From Alkalicoccobacillus murimartini (lineage in GTDB: Bacteria; Bacillota; Bacilli; Bacillales; Bacillaceae_D): a stretch of DNA of 64,000 nt. The notes under the pieces were generated by a model. It was not told the DNA's origin, searched no databases, and worked only from the letters and a program-made list of their open reading frames with translations. The stretch spans positions 372,001-436,000 of the forward strand of contig NZ_JAUSUA010000002.1 in assembly GCF_030813245.1 (NCBI RefSeq). The letters run 5' to 3'. Positions 9,233-18,012 of this stretch are shown piece by piece; within the stretch, counting starts at the first letter, position 1; each line of letters opens with the position of its first letter. A program made the translations under genes and the position numbers.

Positions 9233-9261
9233 TAAAAAAAGCCACCCTATAGGAAGGTGGC
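9233..9261 (-). terminator. terminator of the LacI-family regulator gene
   Basis: GCCACCCTATAGGAAGGTGGC forms a GCCACC/GGTGGC stem, followed on the minus strand by seven T residues. It lies 9 bases past the stop codon of the regulator, so the beta-galactosidase operon needs its own promoter. Confidence 0.85.
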
Positions 9262-9269
9262 TTCAATCC

Positions 9270-10277
9270 TTATTTAACGATCTCTTTTGTGCTTTTGCGA
9301 TAGATTGGAGTAGAGGAAACATAAACCGTTTTCGATATCTTTCGTTTATCAACTAACCTCTCCATCATTAAATCTACTGCTGTTTCGCAAAGCAAGTTTG
9401 TATGAATCCGATAGGTCGTTAAAGGTGGAGACACATATTTTGAGACATGACTATCATTTATACTAAACACATTCACCCGACTCGGCAGATCAAAGCCTCG
9501 TTCATTCAAAGCCTGAAGACAGCCCAATGCCAATGTGTCACTTGCAACACAAAAGGCAGTAGGTAAGTTCTCCCCGTGCTCCTCAATAGCCCGCTGCATC
9601 ATCTTATAACCTTCTTCAACGGAAAAACGCTCCGCAATATAAATGGCATTCTCCTTTAGAACATCTAACCTATTGGCATGTTGACGGAAAGCTGTTTCTC
9701 GAATATCAGTGAGTGTTTTACGATGATCTAAATCTAGATCCACTCCGCCAATAAACCCAATCGAGACATGCTGATTCCTCACATAAAACTCCACCATCTT
9801 CTCAATGATATGTTTTAAATTGGGCTTTACTGAATCAAATCGCTCTTCGTCTGGCGAAGAATCAATAAACACCACATTTTCTGTTATCGTATATAAGCGA
9901 TCGAGTTCTTCCGTAGTAAAGCGTCCAATCGCAATAATTCCGTCCGCTTGAGGATCTACCGCGTCTAAACCATCTTCAATGGTATATACGCTTACATTTA
10001 GGCTGCGTGTCTCGGCTTGTTCGCTAATGCCCTCTCTAATATCTTGATAATACACATCCTCAAGTTCCTCTCGCTCAGTAAACCAGTACAAAAAAGCCAC
10101 TTTTTTCAATGAGTGTTTAAAAGACTTCTTCTTATAACCTAATTGTTCTGCAGCTTCATAGATCTTTTCTCTTGTCTTATCAGTCACGGATAGATTTGGA
10201 TCTCTATTTAGCACCCTTGAAACTGTCGCTATCGACATCCCTACTCGGTTCGCAATATCTTGTATCGTCACTGCCAT
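9270..10277 (-). CDS. LacI-family transcriptional regulator of galactoside use
   Basis: A 335-residue repressor. The N-terminal helix-turn-helix (TIQDIANRVGMSIATVSRVL, residues 3-22) and hinge region are typical of LacI/GalR. The rest is the periplasmic-binding-protein-like effector domain with the usual DTLALGCLQALNERG and VFSINDSHVSKYVSPPLTT segments. It lies directly upstream of the GH42/galK/galT operon, and both intergenic regions carry AGTAAA palindromes, so it probably represses these genes and itself until a galactoside or galactose binds. The effector is inferred, not visible. Confidence 0.9.
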   Translation of the reverse strand: MAVTIQDIANRVGMSIATVSRVLNRDPNLSVTDKTREKIYEAAEQLGYKKKSFKHSLKKVAFLYWFTEREELEDVYYQDIREGISEQAETRSLNVSVYTIEDGLDAVDPQADGIIAIGRFTTEELDRLYTITENVVFIDSSPDEERFDSVKPNLKHIIEKMVEFYVRNQHVSIGFIGGVDLDLDHRKTLTDIRETAFRQHANRLDVLKENAIYIAERFSVEEGYKMMQRAIEEHGENLPTAFCVASDTLALGCLQALNERGFDLPSRVNVFSINDSHVSKYVSPPLTTYRIHTNLLCETAVDLMMERLVDKRKISKTVYVSSTPIYRKSTKEIVK

Positions 10278-10335
10278 CTAAACACCCCACTATCCGCTCA
10301 TTTTTCTCCTCTCATTATAAACAAAATTGTCGTTT

Positions 10336-10351
10336 AGTAAAATATTTTATT
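10336..10351. promoter_or_regulatory. candidate auto-operator upstream of the LacI-family gene
   Basis: AGTAAAATATTTTATT is a 16-base palindrome with one mismatch. It resembles the palindrome at 9206-9223 and lies about 60 bases before the regulator start. Confidence 0.35.
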
Positions 10352-10390
10352 TTTTATCACAGCTTACGCCTCTTTTTAATGTAGAAAAAA

Positions 10391-10426
10391 CACCAAAAAA
10401 GAGTGGCAGATCATGTCTGCCACTCT
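10391..10426 (-). terminator. strong hairpin terminator on the minus strand
   Basis: A perfect 11-base stem (AGAGTGGCAGA at 10400-10410, TCTGCCACTCT at 10416-10426) has a 5-base loop. On the minus strand it is followed by TTTTTGGTGTTTTTT. It probably ends the transcript of the 35-residue peptide gene at 10559-10666; the space between holds nothing recognisable. Confidence 0.7.
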
Positions 10427-10558
10427 GATTTTGCGGGCACAATTTCATAACTGCTGTGAAAAAGGCCCTGACCCATCGACTTGCTGTTTTTTATTCATTT
10501 ATCAGATCCAAATACATCTTGTAAACATTAAACAAACGTTTATTTAAGCCTTCTCAGG

Positions 10559-10666
10559 TTATGAAACAACCCAATCAACGGTACCAATAATTAAAGCCCA
10601 AAGCGGGATGTTGATAAGGATGCCCCAAAAAAGCCCTCGAGCAAAACCTTTTTCGCGATTCATCAT
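10559..10666 (-). CDS. 35-residue single-span membrane peptide
   Basis: A short gene starting ATGATG at 10666, four bases after a perfect AAGGAGGC site. The product has a charged N-terminus (MMNREKGFARG), then one hydrophobic span (LFWGILINIPLWALIIGTV) and a short DWVVS tail. The frame is open further upstream to 10768, but that part lacks a binding site and membrane character. The excellent ribosome binding site and a downstream terminator support a real small protein. Function unknown. Confidence 0.6.
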   Translation of the reverse strand: MMNREKGFARGLFWGILINIPLWALIIGTVDWVVS

Positions 10667-10854
10667 TAACGCCTCCTTGGTACTTATGAATATACCCCAA
10701 GAGAGACTGATCTGAGCCATTCTATTTGGATTTACATAGTTTTCGAGATCTCTTATGATGAATCCCATTATTTCGGTTGTTTACCCACACCACTTGTCCT
10801 ACTAAGTCATACGATAAAAATATAAGCACTTCTTATCTTGAAAGGTGGGGTCCT

Positions 10855-12249
10855 ATGTCAGATCAAAAAAAGCAGACCGTTGAACGTATTCAACAATTAC
10901 TCGAGCAGGAGTTGCAACGCTTCTCTCATACCGTACAAAGTCGTCTAGAGGAAGACACCGCTCACTATCTAAGCCATATCAATCAAGTGATTGAAGCAAT
11001 TGGAGAAGATGATGATGACGCGCATATAGTACTAGATGGTTCAGTAAATGCTAGTCAATACGGTGAAATCGGAATAGGTGGAGATGACACGGCTGCCCTT
11101 CAAAGCATGATTAATGACACTGTTAATAATGGCCATCTTCACTGCTTTTTACCTGCCAAAGTTTTAAAAATTACGGACACCCTTGTATTTCCACAATCCT
11201 TTCATAAACCAATGATTACCGGAAGAGGATTCAAATCAACGATCATTGATTTTAGTGACTTGCCTGAAGGAAAAGCTGTTTTTAAAGTAAAAGGTGGAAG
11301 TGGTCAGTTTTCTGGAGGCGTAATCGAACATATTGGATTTAGAGGAAATAACCTCGCTGTAGCCATAGAAGCAGCTGATGTCTGCGGCTTCCATATTAAG
11401 CACTGTCGATTCGAGCAGTGTCGAACGGGCGTTGTGTTTCATAACGAAACAGGGTTCACAGAATTTGTAATCGTAGAAAAATGTGATTTTGCTGAGAGCT
11501 GTGATGTAGCTATTGAATTTAAACAGACGAATGGGGTACGCAGTTTTCATGGATCAGGCATTAGCGATAGTACGATCAACAAACGACCAAGTGCAACCGA
11601 TCCGGCAATTAAAATTGGTCCAGGGTGCTTTCCCTATAATTCACCATTATCCTGCCAGATTTGGACTAGAAGTGCTGCACCAATCATCGAAAATAGCGGA
11701 GAAGTAATCTCGAACTTTTCTGGAACAATCATGATTGAAGTAATGAACCCAAGTGATTACGATTCATTTGAGCTAGTTTCCTCTTCTGGCAATAGCCTTT
11801 ATTTGCTAGGCAACTTCATGGTACACGATCATAACCGTCACGCCAAACTCGGAAAAGCTATCTATTGTGACAGGCTCCAGCTAAACCAAGATGGAAGCGC
11901 CACCAAGCAACGCAGTCCATATGTAATTGAGAAAACCCTCACTACAGGAAGTACTCAACTATTACGCGTAGACCATAATGTTGTAGGCATTATTAATCTA
12001 ATCGTATTTGCCAATAACTATGAATATAGCTATACACTGAATCTCTATACAGACCCTCACTCTAATTCAGGATCTGTCAGCATTCTCGCGACAAATAAAG
12101 CCTTTAACAACGCAGGATTCGGTGCACCAACATTCACTGTATCAGGAGGACATTTGACAATACAAAACACAAAATTCCCAGCAACAGGCGTCACCTGCTA
12201 CGCCACCGTGCAAGAACTAGGCGCACGCTTTCAATATCGATTAACTTAA
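10855..12249 (+). CDS. right-handed beta-helix (pectate-lyase-like) protein
   Basis: A 464-residue protein. Residues 1-60 are predicted coiled coil (QTVERIQQLLEQELQRF and onward). Residues 75-130 resemble the N-cap of phage-tailspike or pectate-lyase 3 folds (GDDTAALQSMIND). Residues 130-300 have short repeated strands typical of a parallel beta-helix (GVIEHIGFRGNN, FHIKHCRFEQC, VIVEKCDFAES). The last 150 residues look like a separate beta-rich domain. There is no signal peptide. The start at 10855 follows GAAAGGTGGGG; an upstream in-frame extension to 10777 lacks a site. Location beside the exopolysaccharide operon suggests polysaccharide binding or cleavage, but the fold also occurs in phage-derived tail spikes. 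Confidence 0.7.
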   Translation: MSDQKKQTVERIQQLLEQELQRFSHTVQSRLEEDTAHYLSHINQVIEAIGEDDDDAHIVLDGSVNASQYGEIGIGGDDTAALQSMINDTVNNGHLHCFLPAKVLKITDTLVFPQSFHKPMITGRGFKSTIIDFSDLPEGKAVFKVKGGSGQFSGGVIEHIGFRGNNLAVAIEAADVCGFHIKHCRFEQCRTGVVFHNETGFTEFVIVEKCDFAESCDVAIEFKQTNGVRSFHGSGISDSTINKRPSATDPAIKIGPGCFPYNSPLSCQIWTRSAAPIIENSGEVISNFSGTIMIEVMNPSDYDSFELVSSSGNSLYLLGNFMVHDHNRHAKLGKAIYCDRLQLNQDGSATKQRSPYVIEKTLTTGSTQLLRVDHNVVGIINLIVFANNYEYSYTLNLYTDPHSNSGSVSILATNKAFNNAGFGAPTFTVSGGHLTIQNTKFPATGVTCYATVQELGARFQYRLT

Positions 12250-12255
12250 TCAAGC

Positions 12256-12294
12256 AAAGAACCTGAGAGTGATGTAACTCTTGGGTTCTTTTAT
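12256..12294 (+). terminator. terminator of the beta-helix gene
   Basis: Arms AAAGAACCTGAGAGT (12256-12270) and ACTCTTGGGTTCTTT (12277-12291) pair with G-U pairs at two positions and run into TTTTATTATT. Confidence 0.85.
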
Positions 12295-12359
12295 TATTAG
12301 AAGGACCCGAGATATATCATTTTCACATTTTGGATAGGGGGTTTGGAGACTTAATAAGA

Positions 12360-12785
12360 GGATTATGCTACTTACCAAGATGTGTGGGGATTTAGCAAGG
12401 CGCAGACTGTCGCACCAAGACGAATGCCCTATGCATCAAGACCGCTCTATTTTTAGCAAGACACGATGCCCTTCTTCAAGAACTATCTTATATCTACCCA
12501 GATAGGTGCTATTAATATCAAGAAGAAGGCCCTGGGATCAAGACGCATGTGCATGTCATCCAGCTCCCCGCATGATTTACCGATAGAGGGCATGACTTTA
12601 GGCATAAAAATGTCCATTTCCATGCTCCAAATTGATGTTTTAGGTCTTATCAAGAGGCGCACGCTTCTTTTCAAGATCAGCAGAAATTCGTTAAGAACGC
12701 TCTATTTTTACCAAGAACCACAAATTCTCTCCACGAACAAACCTACATTCATCCAGACCCCTACTCACTTAACCAAGACGCACTC
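12360..12785. repeat. degenerate intergenic repeat array C (CAAGA family)
   Basis: The gap between the convergent beta-helix and glycoside hydrolase genes is filled with about 14 words of the type ACCAAGACG, ATCAAGACC, TAGCAAGAC and TTCAAGAAC, spaced 20-40 bases apart by unlike sequence. The core word differs from arrays A, B and D but the design is the same. No reading frame is conserved. Confidence 0.65.
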
Positions 12786-12789
12786 ATCA

Positions 12790-14052
12790 CTATTCCTCCA
12801 CCATCAGGTATACTGGACTTCCGCTCACATCTAGATTGAATCCTTCTTCTGTCCATTCCACAGCCTCTTCCTGTCCGCTGATTGTCATGATTGTTCCAAT
12901 TCCGGCTTCGAGTGGGAGGGTTAGTGATTGAGTTTGGTCGGAGGTTGTCCAGAGGGCATAGAGGCTTCCAGCGTTTGGATTTTTGAATTCCAGGGCGTAC
13001 ACCTCATCGTGGGTTTCCCACCTTTTTTGATATTGATAGTCAGTGAAAAGGTCTATAAATGTATTAAATGAGGTATAGGCGGGTTTTTGTTGGGATTGTG
13101 CGTCCATTAATCCGAAGTGGTGGAGTTCGTTTGTCCAGTCTGTGCCGTTGTCTCGAAGACCGTACCAGATACTGATTGGGATGTCATTCATTTCGTTCAC
13201 GAGCATCATACGGACAAGGTAATTTGCTTGATGTTCGTTTACATCATCGGGTAATGAGGTGAGTGAGTAGCCCCATTCTCCAGAGAAAATCTCCACATCC
13301 TCACGTTCTGTATATTGATCAATAAGTTCTCGTAACATCTCATAGTCTCCTGAAACTGTTTCTGGAGGAGTGTGCCGATACGGGTGGACGGAAATGGCAT
13401 CAAGATATTCTAAGACATCTCGTTTAAAGAGTTCTTCCATCCAAACAAGGGAGTCCCCATTTAGATTCAGCATAGCTGGACCGGCTACTGTAGCCGTAGG
13501 GTCTATGTCTTTTATAATAGGAGCTGCTTTATGTACAAGATCTGCGTAAGGTTCATAGGTCGGTTCGGTTAACCAATGTTCGTCATAATTTGGTTCGTTC
13601 CATATTTCCCATACGCCTCCCATTCCTTTGTATCGCTGGACTGTTTCTCTGACAAACGAAGCAAAATGGTCTTGTCCGGCACTTGTTTCTATGGATTGAT
13701 CTCCACTATAGAGTGGGTTTCCGTAGCTTAAGATAAAGTAGGGTTGCATCCCGTTTGCTTCAATAGCTTCAGCTAGTTCGTCGTAGTTAGTTTCACTATA
13801 TTCGTAGTCACCTGGCTCGGTTTCAATTCGTTCCCAGGTTAAATCAATTCGCACCCAGGTTACACCAAGCTCGGCAAGCAACTCAATTTCGTTTGCCGAT
13901 ACTTCATGAATATTAATACCTAATCCATCTGTCATTGAGATCCTTTCATACACCGTGCCTCTCTGCACCAAAATATAGATAACAATACCAATCAGAAGTG
14001 ATAGCACAATAAGTGTAATTAATAGAAATTTAAGCGGTCTTTTTTGTTGCAT
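12790..14052 (-). CDS. membrane-anchored clan GH-A glycoside hydrolase, end of EPS operon
   Basis: A ~420-residue protein with one N-terminal membrane span (FLLITLIVLSLLIGIVIYIL), so the catalytic domain faces outward. The (beta/alpha)8 barrel shows WVRIDLTWERIE, the acid/base motif WEIWNEPN (Glu-Pro pair near residue 150) and a probable nucleophile in FSGEWGYS, the pattern of GH39/GH5-like enzymes. ATG at 14052 is preferred (GGAG 6 bases upstream); the frame is open to 14070. It overlaps the end of the polymerase gene, so translation is probably coupled. A role in trimming or releasing the polysaccharide made by the operon is inferred. Confidence 0.75.
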   Translation of the reverse strand: MQQKRPLKFLLITLIVLSLLIGIVIYILVQRGTVYERISMTDGLGINIHEVSANEIELLAELGVTWVRIDLTWERIETEPGDYEYSETNYDELAEAIEANGMQPYFILSYGNPLYSGDQSIETSAGQDHFASFVRETVQRYKGMGGVWEIWNEPNYDEHWLTEPTYEPYADLVHKAAPIIKDIDPTATVAGPAMLNLNGDSLVWMEELFKRDVLEYLDAISVHPYRHTPPETVSGDYEMLRELIDQYTEREDVEIFSGEWGYSLTSLPDDVNEHQANYLVRMMLVNEMNDIPISIWYGLRDNGTDWTNELHHFGLMDAQSQQKPAYTSFNTFIDLFTDYQYQKRWETHDEVYALEFKNPNAGSLYALWTTSDQTQSLTLPLEAGIGTIMTISGQEEAVEWTEEGFNLDVSGSPVYLMVEE

Positions 14053-15352
14053 CACCTGCTCCACCTCCACCTTTTGCTACGGCATAAATGGCACATAAAC
14101 AAGCAATATGAAACCACAGATACGGGCGCAAGATATTTTGATTCAACTGTAGGATGAGAAGAAGACACATCAGAGCATACGTCATAGAACGTAACATGTC
14201 TTTTTGGGCAAGGTTTTGTATAAAAGCCGCTCTTCTAAATGGACGGTAGATGATCGTAAATATATACAGGGCAAACGGGATAAAGCCGATCACTCCGCTT
14301 GCAGCAAGCACTTCAACAAAAACAGCAAGGCCCTCGTATTCCTTGGCCATCTCTTGATCCGTTATATTAAGTCCGTATGTTGCTCCAATTGCAGGTGCCA
14401 CTCCTCCTAAGCTCACACCATAGATTGGATTTTGTTTAATCACATTAATTGTATCCTCTAGATCTGTGCTTCTAATGTCAACTGAGTGTGCTGGAGTGCC
14501 ACCAAGACCTGTACCAGCAAGTAATGTTGTATCTCCTGATAAGACAAGTCCCCCAACCAAACCAATGCCAAGAAAGGAGGCTACAGCAACAATAAGAAAG
14601 TGTTTAACATGGACTTTGTTTGTAATGATTCCCTTTATAAATAAGAGACCATATCGTCCAAACCATACTCCCATCACTAAAATACCCATTCTCGATGAAC
14701 TTAGTAAAAGAGCCAGGGTCATAATGCTTAAAAAAACAAAAATGGTACGCTTCGAGAACACCCTTGACCTGGCATCAAACATAAGATAAAACACCATAAC
14801 CCATCCGGTAATGAGGTACGTAGCGTAATATGAAGGTTCATAAGAAAAGCCGTTCACACGGGGAATACCATCCGTCCACCATTGCGTAATATAAGGCGCT
14901 GGTAACCCTACAATCGGCAACATAAATTGAATAATGCCAAATAACGAAACAGCCACAAAGGAGTACAGATACCACCTATAAAGGGTACGCGCCTTGTTTT
15001 CTGTATTCACAAAATAGACTACAGCAAAGATCAGCAAAATATTTAATATGAGCCAAAATGCATAACCCAAGCTTCTAGTTAGAAAGGTTGTATTCGGAAT
15101 CGTAGCAAGTATAACGAGTGACCATAGAATTAGATACAAACCTCCAAGCGGAATCTTGATAACGCCTACCTGTAAGGTAGAACAGATCCACCATGCTGCT
15201 AGTATGATCGTGATTAGCTGTGGAAACCGAAGCGCAAAACCTCCCACATTAAAAACTAAGAATAAGTCAGAGGAAACCGTTAGTGCGATCATAATAATGA
15301 ATAATAAGGAGGGAATGACGGTGTGTCTTCGATCTAAGGCTAATGTATTCAT
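14030..15352 (-). CDS. O-antigen ligase/polymerase-like membrane protein (Wzy)
   Basis: A 440-residue protein with about 11-12 membrane segments and a long extracytoplasmic loop around residues 260-320 containing the GGTPAHSVDIR and GVSLGGVAP stretches, the layout of the Wzy_C/O-antigen ligase family. It would polymerise undecaprenyl-linked repeat units exported by the flippase three genes upstream in transcription order. It sits between the SAF oxidoreductase and the glycoside hydrolase and overlaps the latter by about 23 bases. Confidence 0.8.
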   Translation of the reverse strand: MNTLALDRRHTVIPSLLFIIMIALTVSSDLFLVFNVGGFALRFPQLITIILAAWWICSTLQVGVIKIPLGGLYLILWSLVILATIPNTTFLTRSLGYAFWLILNILLIFAVVYFVNTENKARTLYRWYLYSFVAVSLFGIIQFMLPIVGLPAPYITQWWTDGIPRVNGFSYEPSYYATYLITGWVMVFYLMFDARSRVFSKRTIFVFLSIMTLALLLSSSRMGILVMGVWFGRYGLLFIKGIITNKVHVKHFLIVAVASFLGIGLVGGLVLSGDTTLLAGTGLGGTPAHSVDIRSTDLEDTINVIKQNPIYGVSLGGVAPAIGATYGLNITDQEMAKEYEGLAVFVEVLAASGVIGFIPFALYIFTIIYRPFRRAAFIQNLAQKDMLRSMTYALMCLLLILQLNQNILRPYLWFHIACLCAIYAVAKGGGGAGDATKKTA

Positions 15353-15428
15353 AACTGACCCCCTAGCTCTCTAAGTAATTATTCGTGTTGGATTGGCCAT
15401 TCCCCTTTTTAAAAATTCATTTTCGCCT

Positions 15429-16589
15429 TTATACGGTTGCTTCGTTAGGATTACCTCCTACTGAAGCAAACCAGGCTCTTGTTGCAGCCGATTCCTCTAA
15501 CTCTACATCATCCATCGTTAGAATTTTGCCTTCTTCTACTTGCCGTTTCAACACAGCATTCCGTAATAAACCAATTGGAATATGATCAGGTTCCTGATCT
15601 AAACATACAACCTCGCCTCTAACTTGAAAGCTACCAATACCTTTTGGAATGACCTCTTCTGGGTTTAAGTTACGTTTGCTTACAGCTGCCACTCCCACCC
15701 GAGGGGTCGCTCCATTATTCAATAAAACCGATTCTCCGCGATGAACCCGACGGATAGTTTTGAGAATCTCTAAATGACAAAGATGAAAAGGCTGCGTGAG
15801 GGTATAATATGGCCCTTGTCCCATTTTAAAATATTCTAGAGCAGCCGCTTGTTCAGACTGATGTGTACCTGTTAAAAAGACACCTGGAGGACCACTTGGA
15901 CACAGAAGATAATCACTAATTGGCTGCCCATATTCAGTTGCCGCCTCTGCGAGTTGATTCGCACCAATTTCCAAAGAATCTGCCGCTATTCCTTTTAAGC
16001 CTCTCGTAACAATATCCGCACCCAATCCATTTGCCACTAATGCTTGTTCGATTTGAACTTTAGTTCCATCAGTAAAGGAAGTTACCATCTGTAGTGAAAG
16101 TCCGTTTCGTTTGGACCAATAACGCATCTCTTCAATTGATGGATTTAGATTTAGAAACCCTTTAATGTTTCCGTAAACAAGCGGGGAAAATCCCATCGCA
16201 ACTGCATTTTCTGCCAAAGCCGCTAGACTTCCAGGTTGGTCTCCTTCCGCCTCCGTCAAGTAGCCGCACTGAGATAAATACGAGCCGGTTGTGACTTGGA
16301 GCTCCGCGTTCATGGTTACTACAGGAAGTGCTTTCGAGAAAGCTTCCAAAATAACCTCCGTTCCGTGATGAACATCTCCGCTACATTCGACCACCAAATC
16401 AGCACCTTGCAGAAACTCTGAGATCGAGTGCGTTAGATACTCAGCAGGAATCATTGATATATTTTCTAATTTTCGTCTTGTTAAAACCTTATGCACCATT
16501 AGATCAGGTGCTGCATTTATTGCTGCTACTAGACCACTTGCAATAAAACCAGTTCCTGTTATAGCAACCTTCACTTGTTTAGTTTCCAC
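15429..16589 (-). CDS. NAD(P)-binding oxidoreductase with C-terminal SAF domain
   Basis: A 386-residue protein. The N-terminus has a Rossmann motif (VAITGTGFIASGLV) like homoserine dehydrogenases. The C-terminus (about 315-375) resembles a SAF/antifreeze-like domain (NLNPEEVIPKGIGSFQVRGE). GTG start at 16589 behind AAAGGAGG. Related proteins occur in several surface-polysaccharide clusters, but their substrate is not known to me. It lies between the flippase and polymerase, implying a step in making or modifying a sugar or its non-sugar substituent. Confidence 0.65.
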   Translation of the reverse strand: METKQVKVAITGTGFIASGLVAAINAAPDLMVHKVLTRRKLENISMIPAEYLTHSISEFLQGADLVVECSGDVHHGTEVILEAFSKALPVVTMNAELQVTTGSYLSQCGYLTEAEGDQPGSLAALAENAVAMGFSPLVYGNIKGFLNLNPSIEEMRYWSKRNGLSLQMVTSFTDGTKVQIEQALVANGLGADIVTRGLKGIAADSLEIGANQLAEAATEYGQPISDYLLCPSGPPGVFLTGTHQSEQAAALEYFKMGQGPYYTLTQPFHLCHLEILKTIRRVHRGESVLLNNGATPRVGVAAVSKRNLNPEEVIPKGIGSFQVRGEVVCLDQEPDHIPIGLLRNAVLKRQVEEGKILTMDDVELEESAATRAWFASVGGNPNEATV

Positions 16590-16611
16590 AATTCCTGCCT
16601 CCTTTTAGTAT

Positions 16612-18012
16612 TTAGTTGGCTTTTTGTTGACTAGCCTTCAGATTAGGGTTACGTGATTTGATGAGATCATAAATAGCTTTAAAACTAGCATCCGTTCTTA
16701 GATTCATAGTAGAACCCACAACCTTCCACATCCATACCTGGCATATAACATTGGCTAACAGCGATCCTACCGCTACACCCACACCACCAAAAAATAAACC
16801 AAATACAATCGTGAAAATTAAAGCTAATATACCTGTGACAACAGAGATTTTCATTAGTTTCTTATGTTGATCAGCCATCATCATGATAATTCCACAGGCG
16901 CCATTCCACACAATGGCCAATTGCTTTAAGCTTAAAAGAACGAGAAATAGAGAAGCACCACCGTAGATTGAACCAAACGCAATCGACATAATCTGTTCAG
17001 CAAAGAAAAAGAACAATACCACAAGCATTAATGATGGCAGTGTGACTATGCCACCTACAAGCCTAAGTACGGGCTCAAGTTCGCGTAGTTTCCCTTGGCC
17101 ATTTTTAGCAGCAACAATCGGCGCAATCACTGCATTTAACACTATGATTGGCATCATCACCACAGCCGTTAACTTTAAGGCTGCTCCGTATAACGCTACT
17201 GTATGAGCATTTTCTACGATCCCAACAATCCATAAGTCTGACTGCTGCAAGATAAAGCTACTAAGCGTGACACCAAGAATTGGCCAACCAGTTGAATATA
17301 GAACACGATTAGAAACAATCGTTGTATTCTGAACCGGTTGTTTTTTAACAGCTCTCAATTTCAGTAGAAGAATAATCCAGCCAAGCACAATGGAAAAAGC
17401 CAGTGAACTAATAGTTACTGACAGGACGTTCGTAATAAGGATAGGGCCTTGAGAAAACACTTGGAGTAACAACAAACCGAAAATTAATGTTAGATTAAAA
17501 AGAAATCCTCCAAATATGGAAGCAAGGCGAATGTCATGAAGCCCTCTAAAATACTCTGCTAGGAGTAAGTGAAAGACATTCCCTGCAATCCATAAAGCAA
17601 TAAAAGCCGAAAGTCCTGTTATCTCTGAGTTTGGATACATTGGACCAAACAAAAAAACGGCTGCCAAATAATAGCAACCCCCTACAACAAGTGTGCCACA
17701 CGCGACAAAAAAACTTGTCCTTCGAATGACAGATAGAACCTGTTTATACTTTTGATTCTCTAGCCCTTCTGCGATAAATTTCACAGAGGTTTGTTCCAAT
17801 CCTAATAACCCAAAATATCCACCAAATAGAGCAATATTAAATCCAAGGAAATACAGTCCCGCATCAGCTGGTTCAAGTATTCTAGTAATTAAACCGTTCA
17901 CAACTAATACCATGACTGCAGTAGATGCCTTACCAAGGAAAGCCCATATGCCACCAGATAGTAGTTTTTGTTTTAATACATTCATCCCATTAACTGGATT
18001 TTCTTGTGCCAT
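16612..18012 (-). CDS. polysaccharide flippase (Wzx/MATE-like)
   Basis: A 466-residue protein with about 12-14 membrane segments and the N-terminal pattern GGIWAFLGKASTAVMVLVVNGLI seen in polysaccharide exporters of the MOP superfamily. It would flip lipid-linked repeat units across the membrane. The start (GAGGACAACCT before ATG) overlaps the end of the GT2 gene by 23 bases. Confidence 0.88.
   Translation of the reverse strand: MAQENPVNGMNVLKQKLLSGGIWAFLGKASTAVMVLVVNGLITRILEPADAGLYFLGFNIALFGGYFGLLGLEQTSVKFIAEGLENQKYKQVLSVIRRTSFFVACGTLVVGGCYYLAAVFLFGPMYPNSEITGLSAFIALWIAGNVFHLLLAEYFRGLHDIRLASIFGGFLFNLTLIFGLLLLQVFSQGPILITNVLSVTISSLAFSIVLGWIILLLKLRAVKKQPVQNTTIVSNRVLYSTGWPILGVTLSSFILQQSDLWIVGIVENAHTVALYGAALKLTAVVMMPIIVLNAVIAPIVAAKNGQGKLRELEPVLRLVGGIVTLPSLMLVVLFFFFAEQIMSIAFGSIYGGASLFLVLLSLKQLAIVWNGACGIIMMMADQHKKLMKISVVTGILALIFTIVFGLFFGGVGVAVGSLLANVICQVWMWKVVGSTMNLRTDASFKAIYDLIKSRNPNLKASQQKAN

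Noticed and set aside
12466-12834. Plus-strand frame of 122 codons
   Set aside because: It lies mostly within repeat array C and runs into the glycoside hydrolase on the other strand; no binding site and no domain.
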